Assembly: GCA_910588535.1 (NCBI GenBank)
Contig: CAJUOO010000065.1
Location: 1-17,579, forward strand
Direction: 5' to 3'
DNA: 17,579 nucleotides
Source of the DNA: an uncultured Lachnospiraceae bacterium
GTDB taxonomy: Bacteria > Bacillota > Clostridia > Lachnospirales > Lachnospiraceae
Below are positions 1-6,678 of this stretch, piece by piece (the stretch's first letter is position 1; each line of letters begins with the position of its first letter). The notes under the pieces are model-generated. The model was not told the DNA's origin. It saw nothing but the letters and a program-made list of their open reading frames with translations, and did no database searches. The position numbers and the translations under genes are program-made.

Positions 1-230
1 ACAGGCAGTTCGCCGGACTGTTTTTATCAGTTAGGCAAAACACGCTGTAGCTCTGCTTTCATAGAATTAATAAATAATCTTTATTGTCTCCATTCAGAGA
101 ATTTAATGATCTATGAATTTATACAAAATGATTATAACGCCGCAAATATAGGAAGAATCACAGCGTACTTCAAATATTCAATAAAGTAGTATAGCCAGTC
201 CGCTGTTTTTTAATAAGTTCCTTCAGAAAC
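1..230 (-). pseudogene. Degenerate tandem copy of the small membrane ORF at 261-515
   Basis: This stretch aligns along most of its length with 231-442, offset by 230-231 bases; both begin with acaggcagttcg and run to a shared cgctgtttt. Read on the minus strand in the frame of the intact neighbour, it encodes DWLYYFIEYLKYAVI and then IFAAL before a TAA stop, with another stop shortly after. An in-frame TAA also lies just upstream of the shared region. The N-terminal half of the neighbour (MKNVMDTKLVKNLAK) has no counterpart here. It is therefore a decayed partial copy and unlikely to make protein. It may continue beyond the left edge of the window. Confidence 0.55.
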
Positions 231-442
231 ACAGGCAGTTCGCTGGACTGTTGTTATTAGTTAGACAAAACATGCTGTAACTCTACTTACATAGAATGAA
301 TAAATCGTTTTTGTTGTATCCCATTTAGAGAATTTGATGCCCAATAAATACCACCAAAATGAATATAACACTGCAAATATAAGAAAAATCACAGCATACT
401 TCAAATATTCAATAAAATAGTATAGCCCGTCCGCTGTTTTCC
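231..442. repeat. Second unit of a ~230-bp imperfect tandem duplication
   Basis: This unit matches bases 1-211 with scattered substitutions and about one single-base indel. It covers the C-terminal, membrane-spanning half of the small reading frame at 261-515 plus about 30 bases beyond its stop. The last shared block, containing ccgctgtttt, lies at about 200-209 in the first unit and 431-440 here. Identity looks like roughly 80 percent by eye. Confidence 0.75.
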
Positions 443-515
443 TCAAGGAACCTATTGAAAAACGTTGGTACTTAGCGAGGTTTTTCACGAGCTTAGTATC
501 CATTACGTTTTTCAC
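261..515 (-). CDS. Small repeat-associated membrane protein, unknown function
   Basis: I do not recognise a named family. The 84-residue product has a basic N-terminal half (VKNVMDTKLVKNLAKYQRF) and one likely membrane segment at about residues 34-58 (YLKYAVIFLIFAVLYSFWW). The first codon would be GTG at 515; an ATG at 503 is an alternative. Neither has a convincing Shine-Dalgarno sequence, which weakens the case for translation. Two observations favour a repetitive family over a unique gene: the C-terminal half is duplicated and decayed at 1-230, and a second copy of its start region opens at 17558 on the plus strand. It could be a small protein carried by a dispersed repeat, or a non-coding repeat that happens to stay open. 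Confidence 0.4.
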   Translation of the reverse strand: MKNVMDTKLVKNLAKYQRFSIGSLRKTADGLYYFIEYLKYAVIFLIFAVLYSFWWYLLGIKFSKWDTTKTIYSFYVSRVTACFV

Positions 516-559
516 TAAGCGGGAGCGGGGTGACGGAGGAAACAGCGGACGGGCTATAC
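420..559. repeat. 25-bp inverted repeat flanking the start region of the small ORF
   Basis: The left arm at 420-444 (beginning gtatagcccgtccgctg) is the reverse complement of 536-559 (ending cagcggacgggctatac) apart from one extra T in the left arm. The 91 bases between the arms hold the proposed GTG and ATG starts and the first ~24 codons of the small ORF. The left arm itself encodes the KTADGLY part of that ORF. Confidence 0.8.
506..540 (-). repeat. 35-bp terminal repeat block, left copy
   Basis: On the minus strand this block begins TCCTCCGTCACCCCGCTC and runs into GCTTAGTGAAAAACG. The plus-strand block at 17533-17567 is identical at 34 of 35 positions (one C/T difference). In both copies the block ends inside the first codons of a small reading frame starting GTGAAAAACG. 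The two copies diverge from each other across 17 kb. Confidence 0.85.
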
Positions 560-631
560 GGACCCCTTCCGAAAATGATAAATAATTTCATCCAAGTCAA
601 AACCCCGCTGCTCGCGAAAGTAAAATACTTT

Positions 632-2287
632 CTATTCTTCTATCACAAGTTTTTTTACCATACAGGTCTTTTGATAGAATGATATACTATAACTTAGTAC
701 AGTCTGAAATCCATCCCCCAAGCCCTTATCATATTGCCTTGTTATAATCTGAACAATTCCCTCGTCGCAGGCTTTGTTCAGGCTATGTATGTTCTCTGCC
801 TTTTTCGCTTCTATTATAATAGCGCTTCGGTTCTTCCTGTCTCTTATTATAATATCCGGCTTTGCTGACTCTTTCCCTATATTAAAATCTATTGTGCCAT
901 CTGTTCCTTTTAGAATTTCTGAAAGAAAGATACAATAAAAATCTTCATGGCAATCGTCGCAGCAAATGGTCTGAAATAGAAGATTGGATATTAGCTTAGA
1001 TGCCGTGGTAGTATCGCTCTCCCACAAAGCATCCATCAACACTCTGTAACTGTTCGGATCATTTGTATTCATCGTATTTTTTATCTGGCAAACAATGGCA
1101 TCTTCCCATTTATTTTTTATTTTTTTATTTGGTATTTTAAGACTAAGTATTCTTCCTGTCGCAGAATCTGCCCTTGAAAGATACCCTTCCATAAGCAGTC
1201 TGCTCCATATATCATCTTCCACAAAATCACAGCCCAGCTCAGACAGCACTGGCTCACTGATAGTTTTATCGTGGAGAAGCGTCTCAAGCTTGTCCTGCCT
1301 GTCCAGAGTAAAAAGCTCCTGAAACGGATAGAAGCTGGTATGATTAGATAGCTTATCAGGTGTGATAGTCTTATCCTCTTGCACTTTTGATACATAATGC
1401 ATCACATCCCATGGACAGTACAGCTCACTTTGCCCTATCACATAGCCCCCATACCATTTCTTAATAAGCTCTGACTGATCTTTCATTCCAGCATCAGAAA
1501 AAATCTGATCTACCTCAGACTTTGTAAATCCAAAGCTATCGCAAAAACTCTCTTCCATCACGGAATATATATGGCAATCGCCCTCTCCAAGAAAAAGACC
1601 TTCATTCGCATATGACAAACATCCGCTGATAATGGCAAGCTTTAATGCCTCCTCTTCACGCATAGCCGTACCAAAAATTCCATTCATCACATCCATCATA
1701 TCTTTATGATAATCCTGCTTTTCTGCACATGCAATGGGTGTATCATATGCATCCAAAAGAAGAATAACTGGTTTCTCATAATGTCTGTAAAGCATCTTCA
1801 TTAGCAAAGAAAGCGCTCCCTTTACCTCTGACATGCTAGCTTCCATATGCAGCAGCTTTATAAACTGCCTGATTGTAGAGGGATCATTTTTTTCACTGTC
1901 CTTTAAAAACAAATAATTTTGGCATAATCTGGAGATTTCCAGCTCAAGCATGCCATAAGCGGACACAAAATTATGGCATTTTATATTCTGGAACGAAAAG
2001 AAAATAGTGGGATATTGATTCATCCACTCTGCACAAAGTTCCTGCTGTTCTGTGATCGCAAGACCTTCAAATAGTTTCTTGCTGTCTTTTCTGATATCAA
2101 AGAAGCTTTCCATCATGCTCAGAGCAAGTGTTTTACCAAAGTTGTGAGGCCTTGTAAAAACTACAGGCTTAAATGGTGGAGTTTTGAGCAATTTTGAGAG
2201 CATTGTTGTTTTGTCGATGTAATATCCACCAAGACGACGCAACTTTTCAAAATTTTCTACACCGACAGGCATAATAGGCTGTTCCAT
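632..2287 (-). CDS. AAA-ATPase_like / PD-(D/E)XK nuclease-domain protein
   Basis: The 551-residue protein has the layout of the AAA-ATPase_like (PF09820) plus PDDEXK_9 (PF08011) family; its role is unknown, though defence or mobile-element links are often suggested. A modified P-loop, FTRPHNFGKTL, lies at residues 44-54, where the family usually has RPRRFGKT. Walker B at 175-182 reads ILLLDAYD, where the family usually has DEYD, so the glutamate is Ala180. Family signatures follow: a FGFTKSEVDQIF segment near 252-263 and WYGGYVIG near 278-285. The C-terminal nuclease core is retained: Asp478 (KPDIII), then Glu493 and Lys495 (IIEAKKA). The ATG at 2287 is chosen over an ATG 30 bases upstream because AAAGGAGG sits about 10 bases before it. 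It lies 51 bases after the HD-Pnk gene and may be cotranscribed with it. A small stem-loop (616-632) overlaps the stop but lacks a T-run. Confidence 0.85.
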   Translation of the reverse strand: MEQPIMPVGVENFEKLRRLGGYYIDKTTMLSKLLKTPPFKPVVFTRPHNFGKTLALSMMESFFDIRKDSKKLFEGLAITEQQELCAEWMNQYPTIFFSFQNIKCHNFVSAYGMLELEISRLCQNYLFLKDSEKNDPSTIRQFIKLLHMEASMSEVKGALSLLMKMLYRHYEKPVILLLDAYDTPIACAEKQDYHKDMMDVMNGIFGTAMREEEALKLAIISGCLSYANEGLFLGEGDCHIYSVMEESFCDSFGFTKSEVDQIFSDAGMKDQSELIKKWYGGYVIGQSELYCPWDVMHYVSKVQEDKTITPDKLSNHTSFYPFQELFTLDRQDKLETLLHDKTISEPVLSELGCDFVEDDIWSRLLMEGYLSRADSATGRILSLKIPNKKIKNKWEDAIVCQIKNTMNTNDPNSYRVLMDALWESDTTTASKLISNLLFQTICCDDCHEDFYCIFLSEILKGTDGTIDFNIGKESAKPDIIIRDRKNRSAIIIEAKKAENIHSLNKACDEGIVQIITRQYDKGLGDGFQTVLSYSISFYQKTCMVKKLVIEE

Positions 2288-2338
2288 ACAATACGTTCCT
2301 CCTTTTTCCCTAAACAATAATTATTCGTATCTATTTTA

Positions 2339-3529
2339 TCATATGTTGCTGATTTCTTCTATATAGTTTTCCGATGTTTCTTTCGAAGATATTCCTCCCT
2401 GAATCACCCTCACCTTATATGCCTCCCAAGGAGCTGGAATCTCCAATTTATCTATCATCCTTTCCAATACCTTTTCTGGAATATAGCGCTCTCTTTTTTG
2501 ATTTCTTTTATATAATTCCTTATATGGTGCTTCCACATACACGATATGCACGCGTGCTCCATAATCGGCAAATACTCTCATCAGCCTCTGCCTTGTCTCC
2601 TGTATTAGATTTGTTCCATTCCAGATAAATGGCTCTTTTTTGCGAAGCAGCTTTCTTGCTCGTTCCATGGCGATCTGCACTACCTTGTCACTCTTTTTTG
2701 ACGGAGATATCCCAAATTCCTCACGTATATCATCCAGAGAAATCACGATGCGCCCTTCCCCATGTTCTGCGATCCATGTATCCTTCCCGGAAAGAGGCAG
2801 CCCTGACATCAATATGACCTCAAACGAAGTCTTATCATATAGATCTGCTCCCTGCCACATATCTAGTCTTCTAAAATACTCGAATTTAGTATAAGGACTC
2901 GAAAAATTATAGGGACCTTCCCATATACCCAACTCCTTTGCATAGTCTGCAAACAATTCCACATGCTCTATTAGATTCTCTCTGCTGGTTCCTCTTCTCC
3001 CCTTTGCATCTGCTCTTGAAAGCAAATACAACAGGCGCATCGGTATACTTTCAGCAGCCTTTATCATGTCATATTCTGGTCTGCGCTTGGAAAAAAACCA
3101 CACCGGCAGGCCATGATAGCGTATCAGCTTCGCCACCATCTCCCTCTCCTCCCAAAGTAACCCAAATCGATCTGCCTCCCGGTATACAAGCCTTCGAAAT
3201 TCCTGCTCACCGACAATGGCATGTTTTGGAGAAGTCCATGCTCCATCCTGAAATTTTGTACAAGCTATTTTGCCTACATCATGAAACATCGCTGATAAAA
3301 ATAATAGCTCCTGATACCTATCAGGAAGCTCCTGCCAGTCTGGATGAAGCATAAGCTTCTGGCACACAAGCTTGGTGTGCTGGTATACATCTCCCTCCGC
3401 ATGATAGTCTGGATTTTGTAAAACTCCTCTCAGTCTGTCAAGCTCAGGATAGCTCTTGCCAAGCTTTTCAAAAGAAAACTCACTTTCTCGAATCTGTTTT
3501 AAAATTCCTCCGCCTTTCTCTGGAATCAT
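2339..3529 (-). CDS. HD-Pnk: HD phosphohydrolase fused to 5'-OH polynucleotide kinase
   Basis: A 396-residue two-domain protein. Residues ~40-200 form an HD-superfamily metal phosphohydrolase: His51 (VYQH), the His83-Asp84 pair in MFHDVGK, His103 (PKHA), His139 (RYHG) and Asp173 (SRAD). Residues ~236-396 form a P-loop kinase: Walker A GLPLSGKDT (243-251, Lys249), then ISLDDIRE (263-270), WNGTN (303-307) and an arginine-rich lid from RNQKRERY (342) to DKLEIP. The same architecture is known from Runella HD-Pnk, whose HD domain removes 2',3'-cyclic phosphate or phosphate ends and whose kinase phosphorylates 5'-OH ends. By analogy this enzyme would heal broken RNA (or DNA) ends for the ligase encoded 59 bases upstream. 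The start at 3529 has GGAGGAGG just before it. The assignment rests on motifs only. A tRNA-nucleotidyltransferase-like HD domain with an unrelated AAA kinase is the alternative. Confidence 0.82.
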   Translation of the reverse strand: MIPEKGGGILKQIRESEFSFEKLGKSYPELDRLRGVLQNPDYHAEGDVYQHTKLVCQKLMLHPDWQELPDRYQELLFLSAMFHDVGKIACTKFQDGAWTSPKHAIVGEQEFRRLVYREADRFGLLWEEREMVAKLIRYHGLPVWFFSKRRPEYDMIKAAESIPMRLLYLLSRADAKGRRGTSRENLIEHVELFADYAKELGIWEGPYNFSSPYTKFEYFRRLDMWQGADLYDKTSFEVILMSGLPLSGKDTWIAEHGEGRIVISLDDIREEFGISPSKKSDKVVQIAMERARKLLRKKEPFIWNGTNLIQETRQRLMRVFADYGARVHIVYVEAPYKELYKRNQKRERYIPEKVLERMIDKLEIPAPWEAYKVRVIQGGISSKETSENYIEEISNI

Positions 3530-3588
3530 CTGTTTCCTCCTCCATAATCAGACCATTCTATCTTGGCTAAATATATGTCTTTACATAA

Positions 3589-4395
3589 TTATCTGTAATA
3601 TCCACCTATCTCAAATAGATCAACCCCGTCCTCCAATTCATTGGCAACAATCGGTCTGCTCGCCCAGTGACTCTCTGAATCAAGAATGGTATTTAAAAAA
3701 GAACCTCTTACAAGCTTTAGGCGATCTATCACATAATCGCTCTCCTCCACCTTAATATATATTCCCTCCATCGTCCCAGTCAGATCTGTCTGCTGCATCG
3801 TGATCTCAGGATTGGCACCACCCTTCTGACACTGCCTTATCAAGCTCTGCCTTGGATGTTCGGATATAAATAGGCTTGGCCCTATCCATCTTTGTATCTC
3901 CTCCACACTCTGATAATATCCCTGTGACAGCACCCGAACCGAACAGATAAATGGAGCCTCGCGCAATATCTCCCTCCGTCTTTTAGTAGAAAAAAATCTT
4001 CCTTCCACCTTATCAAAAATATCAAATTCCATAAAATAATGTGGCAGCTTATCATAAAATACAGTGTGTTTTGCATACAGCCATTCCCCGTACATAACAT
4101 ATCTATCTCCCAAAAGCTGCCTAAGCGGCTCCTCAAAACATCCTGCCCAAAGCTTAAATAGGTCAAACTGCCGCTCTCCATAACCTCCATTTAAAAAATG
4201 TCCCCTGCTCTGCAGATACATTTTTTTATCCTTCCCAAAGCTAATACCACAATTTGCTCCGTCAACCTTTTCCTCCAAAACTAGAAACTTCTCTTTAAGC
4301 TCTGAAAACTTTACATTCTTTAGATCCTCATCCCCCACCTGTTTTCTCGATCCCTCCAGATGTCTGGTACGAGGATATTTATAAATCTGCTCCAT
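3589..4395 (-). CDS. Minimal RNA ligase of the Rnl2-like nucleotidyltransferase family
   Basis: A 268-residue ATP-dependent polynucleotide ligase, expected to join RNA 5'-phosphate and 3'-OH ends through a lysyl-AMP. The superfamily motifs appear in order: motif I KVDGAN with nucleophile Lys43; motif Ia around SRG (63-65); motif III YGEW with Glu104; motif IIIa MEFDIFD (122-128); motif IV EGIYIK with Glu210; motif V RLKLVRG with Lys227. Spacing follows T4 Rnl2 closely (Lys35, Glu99, Glu204, Lys225 there), but only about 38 residues follow motif V, where Rnl2 has a C-terminal domain of roughly 100. No frameshifted remainder of such a domain is visible downstream. The ATG at 4395 has AGGAGG nine bases upstream. 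The gene is first of two with HD-Pnk, supplying the sealing step to its end healing. No convincing promoter is visible just upstream. Confidence 0.87.
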   Translation of the reverse strand: MEQIYKYPRTRHLEGSRKQVGDEDLKNVKFSELKEKFLVLEEKVDGANCGISFGKDKKMYLQSRGHFLNGGYGERQFDLFKLWAGCFEEPLRQLLGDRYVMYGEWLYAKHTVFYDKLPHYFMEFDIFDKVEGRFFSTKRRREILREAPFICSVRVLSQGYYQSVEEIQRWIGPSLFISEHPRQSLIRQCQKGGANPEITMQQTDLTGTMEGIYIKVEESDYVIDRLKLVRGSFLNTILDSESHWASRPIVANELEDGVDLFEIGGYYR

Positions 4396-4430
4396 ATCGC
4401 TTGCCCTCCTACTTCTCTTATGGACACTTC

Positions 4431-4489
4431 TCCCTTACTAACCACGCTCTATGCGCCGCTTTTGCGGCACACTTCCTCTGTATGGGACT
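4431..4489 (-). repeat. Terminator-associated ~60-bp repeat, copy 1
   Basis: This copy contains tatgcgccgcttttgcggca followed by cttcctctgtatgggactg. The block at 4449-4489 is about 85 percent identical to 4538-4578 by eye, and a weaker match lies at 13567-13630. The core is a small hairpin (GCCGC, four-base loop, GCGGC). Open reading frames through it are not considered genes. Confidence 0.75.
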
Positions 4490-4515
4490 GTCTATCATCG
4501 AGCTAGGGATGTTTT

Positions 4516-4578
4516 TTCCCTTGCTCGCAGCGCGTCCCATGCGCCGCTTCTGCGGCATATTTCCTCTGCATGGGACTG
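4516..4578 (-). repeat. Terminator-associated ~60-bp repeat, copy 2, nested hairpin
   Basis: The inner hairpin is GCCGC (4543-4547) with GCGGC (4552-4556). It is enclosed by a perfect 9-bp outer pair, gtcccatgc (4534-4542) with gcatgggac (4568-4576). Copy 1 lies 89 bases away in direct orientation. On the minus strand the repeat begins four bases after the T-run of the terminator at 4582-4611. Confidence 0.8.
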
Positions 4579-4581
4579 CGC

Positions 4582-4611
4582 AAAAAAGCTGTGAGAAAAA
4601 CCTCTCACAGC
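4582..4611 (-). terminator. Rho-independent terminator of the pyrE-pur unit
   Basis: On the minus strand a perfect 8-bp stem, GCTGTGAG with CTCACAGC, encloses an 8-base loop and is followed by TTTTTT. It is the first clear terminator after pyrE and lies about 225 bases past the stop of the coiled-coil gene. Confidence 0.85.
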
Positions 4612-4836
4612 GCTCTGATTCTCAATATGCGGGCTGAAACCGAACCTCCTCCGCAGCCTATAACAGCAGAATTCTCCACCGCACAAGCAGGTTTTCGCAG
4701 ACACAATAACCGTATGTTGGCCTTCCAAAACCTTAAACCTAATCTTATAACAAAAAATAACGGAAAACGACAACAATAACTTTAAACCTGCAAAAAAGGA
4801 GTCTCTTACGATCTTATGCCTTCCGGGATGTCATAC
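4612..4836. other. 225-base gene-free stretch between coiled-coil gene and terminator
   Basis: No credible coding region is seen. On the minus strand it holds a weak promoter-like pair (annotated separately) and a G-rich segment with AGAATTCT near its centre, then the terminator. It may be a long 3' UTR of the operon or a separate small transcript. I tried to fold the segment as 6S or SRP RNA and found no convincing signature. Confidence 0.4.
4744..4773 (-). promoter_or_regulatory. Weak candidate promoter for a short terminated transcript
   Basis: On the minus strand TTGTCG (4773-4768) and TATAAG (4749-4744) are separated by 18 bases. Initiation near 4737 would give a transcript of about 155 bases ending at the 4582-4611 terminator, with no good open reading frame. 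The -35 matches only four of six consensus bases and the region is A/T-rich, so chance is a real alternative. Confidence 0.25.
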
Positions 4837-5352
4837 CTACAGCTCAATCTCCATTGTCTTTGTATTATTTACCACATCAAGTGCCGTCTGTGCTCTGGAA
4901 AGCTCATCCGCCACCACAGAACATTCCTTCTCGACAACACTGATATCATAATTTGCATAGCTGTAATCAATCACATTGGAGGAAGCTCTTCCATAGCCGT
5001 CTGCATCCTCGCGCTGCTTTGGAAGACGATCTTTCATCATGGAAAGCTTTCTTTTCCTCGCTGTAAGCTGTGGTATATAGACTAGCATCTGGTCAATGGT
5101 CATATCAAAGCCATCCACCATCTGCTGAATATTAAAGCTGTTAATCGCATGCTTCACCACTCTTATCTTTCTGTCAAGCTCAATAAGCGCTGCCTGCATA
5201 CTTTCATACTCATATGCTGGCCTCACCGATTCCACATCCTCTCCCACTGCCGCCACAAAAATACTGCTCTTCTCTTCCTTAAGCTCAAGCGCTGTCTTCT
5301 CCTCATTCAGCTTTCGGAGTAGCTTTGCAGCTTCTGCAGATGTATATTTCAT
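4837..5352 (-). CDS. Coiled-coil protein of unknown function, possibly DIP1984-like
   Basis: A 171-residue soluble, almost entirely helical protein rich in Lys, Glu and Leu, with no signal peptide or membrane segment. Two helical stretches (about residues 1-60 and 65-105) are followed by a Tyr/Asp-rich turn (VIDYSYANYD) and a final helix (VEKECSVVADELSRAQTALD). The spacing recalls the DIP1984 (septicolysin) family of coiled-coil proteins, but I hold that assignment loosely. The ATG at 5352 is preferred over one 15 bases upstream because GGAGGGG lies six bases before it and covers the upstream ATG. It begins 45 bases after the purD stop on the same strand and is probably the last gene of the purine unit. 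Nothing in it suggests a purine enzyme. Confidence 0.75.
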   Translation of the reverse strand: MKYTSAEAAKLLRKLNEEKTALELKEEKSSIFVAAVGEDVESVRPAYEYESMQAALIELDRKIRVVKHAINSFNIQQMVDGFDMTIDQMLVYIPQLTARKRKLSMMKDRLPKQREDADGYGRASSNVIDYSYANYDISVVEKECSVVADELSRAQTALDVVNNTKTMEIEL

Positions 5353-5397
5353 GCTCTTCCCCTCCATTTCTCTCTACAGCATCAAAAAGTGAGATAC

Positions 5398-6669
5398 CTA
5401 TACCTCATCAATTGCCTTTCCAATATCATGTCTCATATATTTATTCTCAAAGGATATCCACTCTGTAGCAGCGTAAGCATTAGCTCTTGCCCTCTTTAAG
5501 TCCTCTCCCTTTGCCGTCACTCCAAGCACCCTTCCGCCGTTTGTCACTATCTCCCCGCCACTAAGCTTTGTCCCGGCGTGGAAAACATAATAGCCATCCT
5601 TTGCGTCAAAAGCATCCAGACCATCGATCGGAAATCCCTTCTCATAATGTTCTGGGTATCCATCGGAAGCCAACACCACGCAGACAGCGGCATTATCCTC
5701 AAACTGCAAATCTATATGATCTAAGGTACCATCTATGCACGCCTCAAACACATCTACTATATCATTCTTCATCCTCGGCAACACTACCTGTGTCTCTGGA
5801 TCACCAAAGCGGGCATTGTATTCTAGAACCTTGGGTCCTTCTTCTGTCAGCATTAAGCCAAAGAAGATCACTCCTTTAAACTCTCTGCCCTCCGCCCTCA
5901 TTGCATCCACAGTAGGCTGGTAGATATGCTCTTTGCAATAGGTATCAATCTCCTCTGTATAAAAAGGGCTTGGAGAAAATGTTCCCATACCTCCTGTATT
6001 CAGTCCTTCATCATTATCCTTCGCACGCTTGTGATCCTGCGCGGAGCTCATAATCTTTATTGTCTTCCCATCCACAAAGGACAGCACAGACACCTCACGC
6101 CCAAGCAAGAACTCCTCCACAACCAGACGATTGCCCGCTGAGCCAAATTGCTTATCTAACATAATTGTCTTAACGCCTGCTTCTGCTTCCTCCAGCGTAT
6201 TACAGATCAACACACCCTTTCCAAGCGCCAATCCATCCGCTTTTAGCACAATGGGAAGTTTTGCTGTTTTGATATAAGCGAGCGCTTCCTCGGCATTATC
6301 AAAATTCTCATAGGCTGCTGTCGGGATGTGATACTTTTTCATAAAATCCTTGGAAAACGCCTTGGAGCCTTCCAAGATTGCCGCCTCTTTCCTCGGTCCG
6401 AACGTGCGCAGCCCTGCCGCCTCAAAAGCGTCCACTGCCCCTGCAACCAAGGGATCATCCGGTGCCACCACAACCAGTTCCACCTGTTTTTCTTTTGCAA
6501 AATGAATGAGGCGATCCCACTCCATCACACCAATATCGACACATTCTGCATACTTCGCAATTCCCGCATTGCCCGGCGCACAAAAAAGCTTATCCACACG
6601 GCTGCTCTGTGCAAGCTTCCATATAATAGTATGCTCTCTGCCGCCTCCGCCTACCACTAATACCCTCAT
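5398..6669 (-). CDS. purD: Phosphoribosylamine--glycine ligase (GAR synthetase)
   Basis: Cytosolic ATP-grasp enzyme that joins phosphoribosylamine and glycine to give GAR, the second step of IMP synthesis. The 423-residue length is typical. The N-terminus is the PurD hallmark MRVLVVGGGGREHTI. The ATP-grasp core includes LEGSKAFSKDFM (about 109-120), LPIVLKADGLALGKG near 140, VVEEFLLGREVSVLSF near 184-199, QDHKRAKDNDEGLNTGGMG, and the metal-binding EYNARFGDPETQ. A strong AGGAGG overlaps the purN stop, and the ATG lies nine bases beyond that stop, indicating translational coupling. It is the penultimate gene of the unit; the coiled-coil gene follows. Confidence 0.98.
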   Translation of the reverse strand: MRVLVVGGGGREHTIIWKLAQSSRVDKLFCAPGNAGIAKYAECVDIGVMEWDRLIHFAKEKQVELVVVAPDDPLVAGAVDAFEAAGLRTFGPRKEAAILEGSKAFSKDFMKKYHIPTAAYENFDNAEEALAYIKTAKLPIVLKADGLALGKGVLICNTLEEAEAGVKTIMLDKQFGSAGNRLVVEEFLLGREVSVLSFVDGKTIKIMSSAQDHKRAKDNDEGLNTGGMGTFSPSPFYTEEIDTYCKEHIYQPTVDAMRAEGREFKGVIFFGLMLTEEGPKVLEYNARFGDPETQVVLPRMKNDIVDVFEACIDGTLDHIDLQFEDNAAVCVVLASDGYPEHYEKGFPIDGLDAFDAKDGYYVFHAGTKLSGGEIVTNGGRVLGVTAKGEDLKRARANAYAATEWISFENKYMRHDIGKAIDEV

Positions 6670-6678
6670 GCTTTCCTC

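Noticed and set aside
1..560. CRISPR array or insertion sequence at the left edge
   Set aside because: The repeats are two ~230-bp imperfect units plus one inverted pair, with no regular short repeats and spacers, no transposase and no clear target-site duplication.
616..632. Terminator after the AAA-ATPase_like gene
   Set aside because: There is a short hairpin (GAAAGT, loop, ACTTTC on the minus strand) at the stop codon, but it is A/T-rich and lacks a following T-run, so it is too weak to call.
2938..3354. 138-codon plus-strand ORF opposite HD-Pnk
   Set aside because: It lies wholly within a well-supported gene on the other strand and has no initiation signal or domain. It reads as antisense shadow.
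4582..4740. 6S RNA or SRP RNA next to the purine genes
   Set aside because: Manual folding gave no long interrupted helix with a central bubble, and the SRP loop sequence is absent. Only a generic small-RNA candidate is kept, at low confidence.
4401..4776. Open reading frames on both strands through the repeat region (for example 4495-4776 minus, 4401-4637 plus)
   Set aside because: They run through the terminator and the two repeat copies, lack ribosome sites, and their translations simply echo the repeat (an AAFAAHFL-type string also appears in the unrelated frame at 13412-13786).
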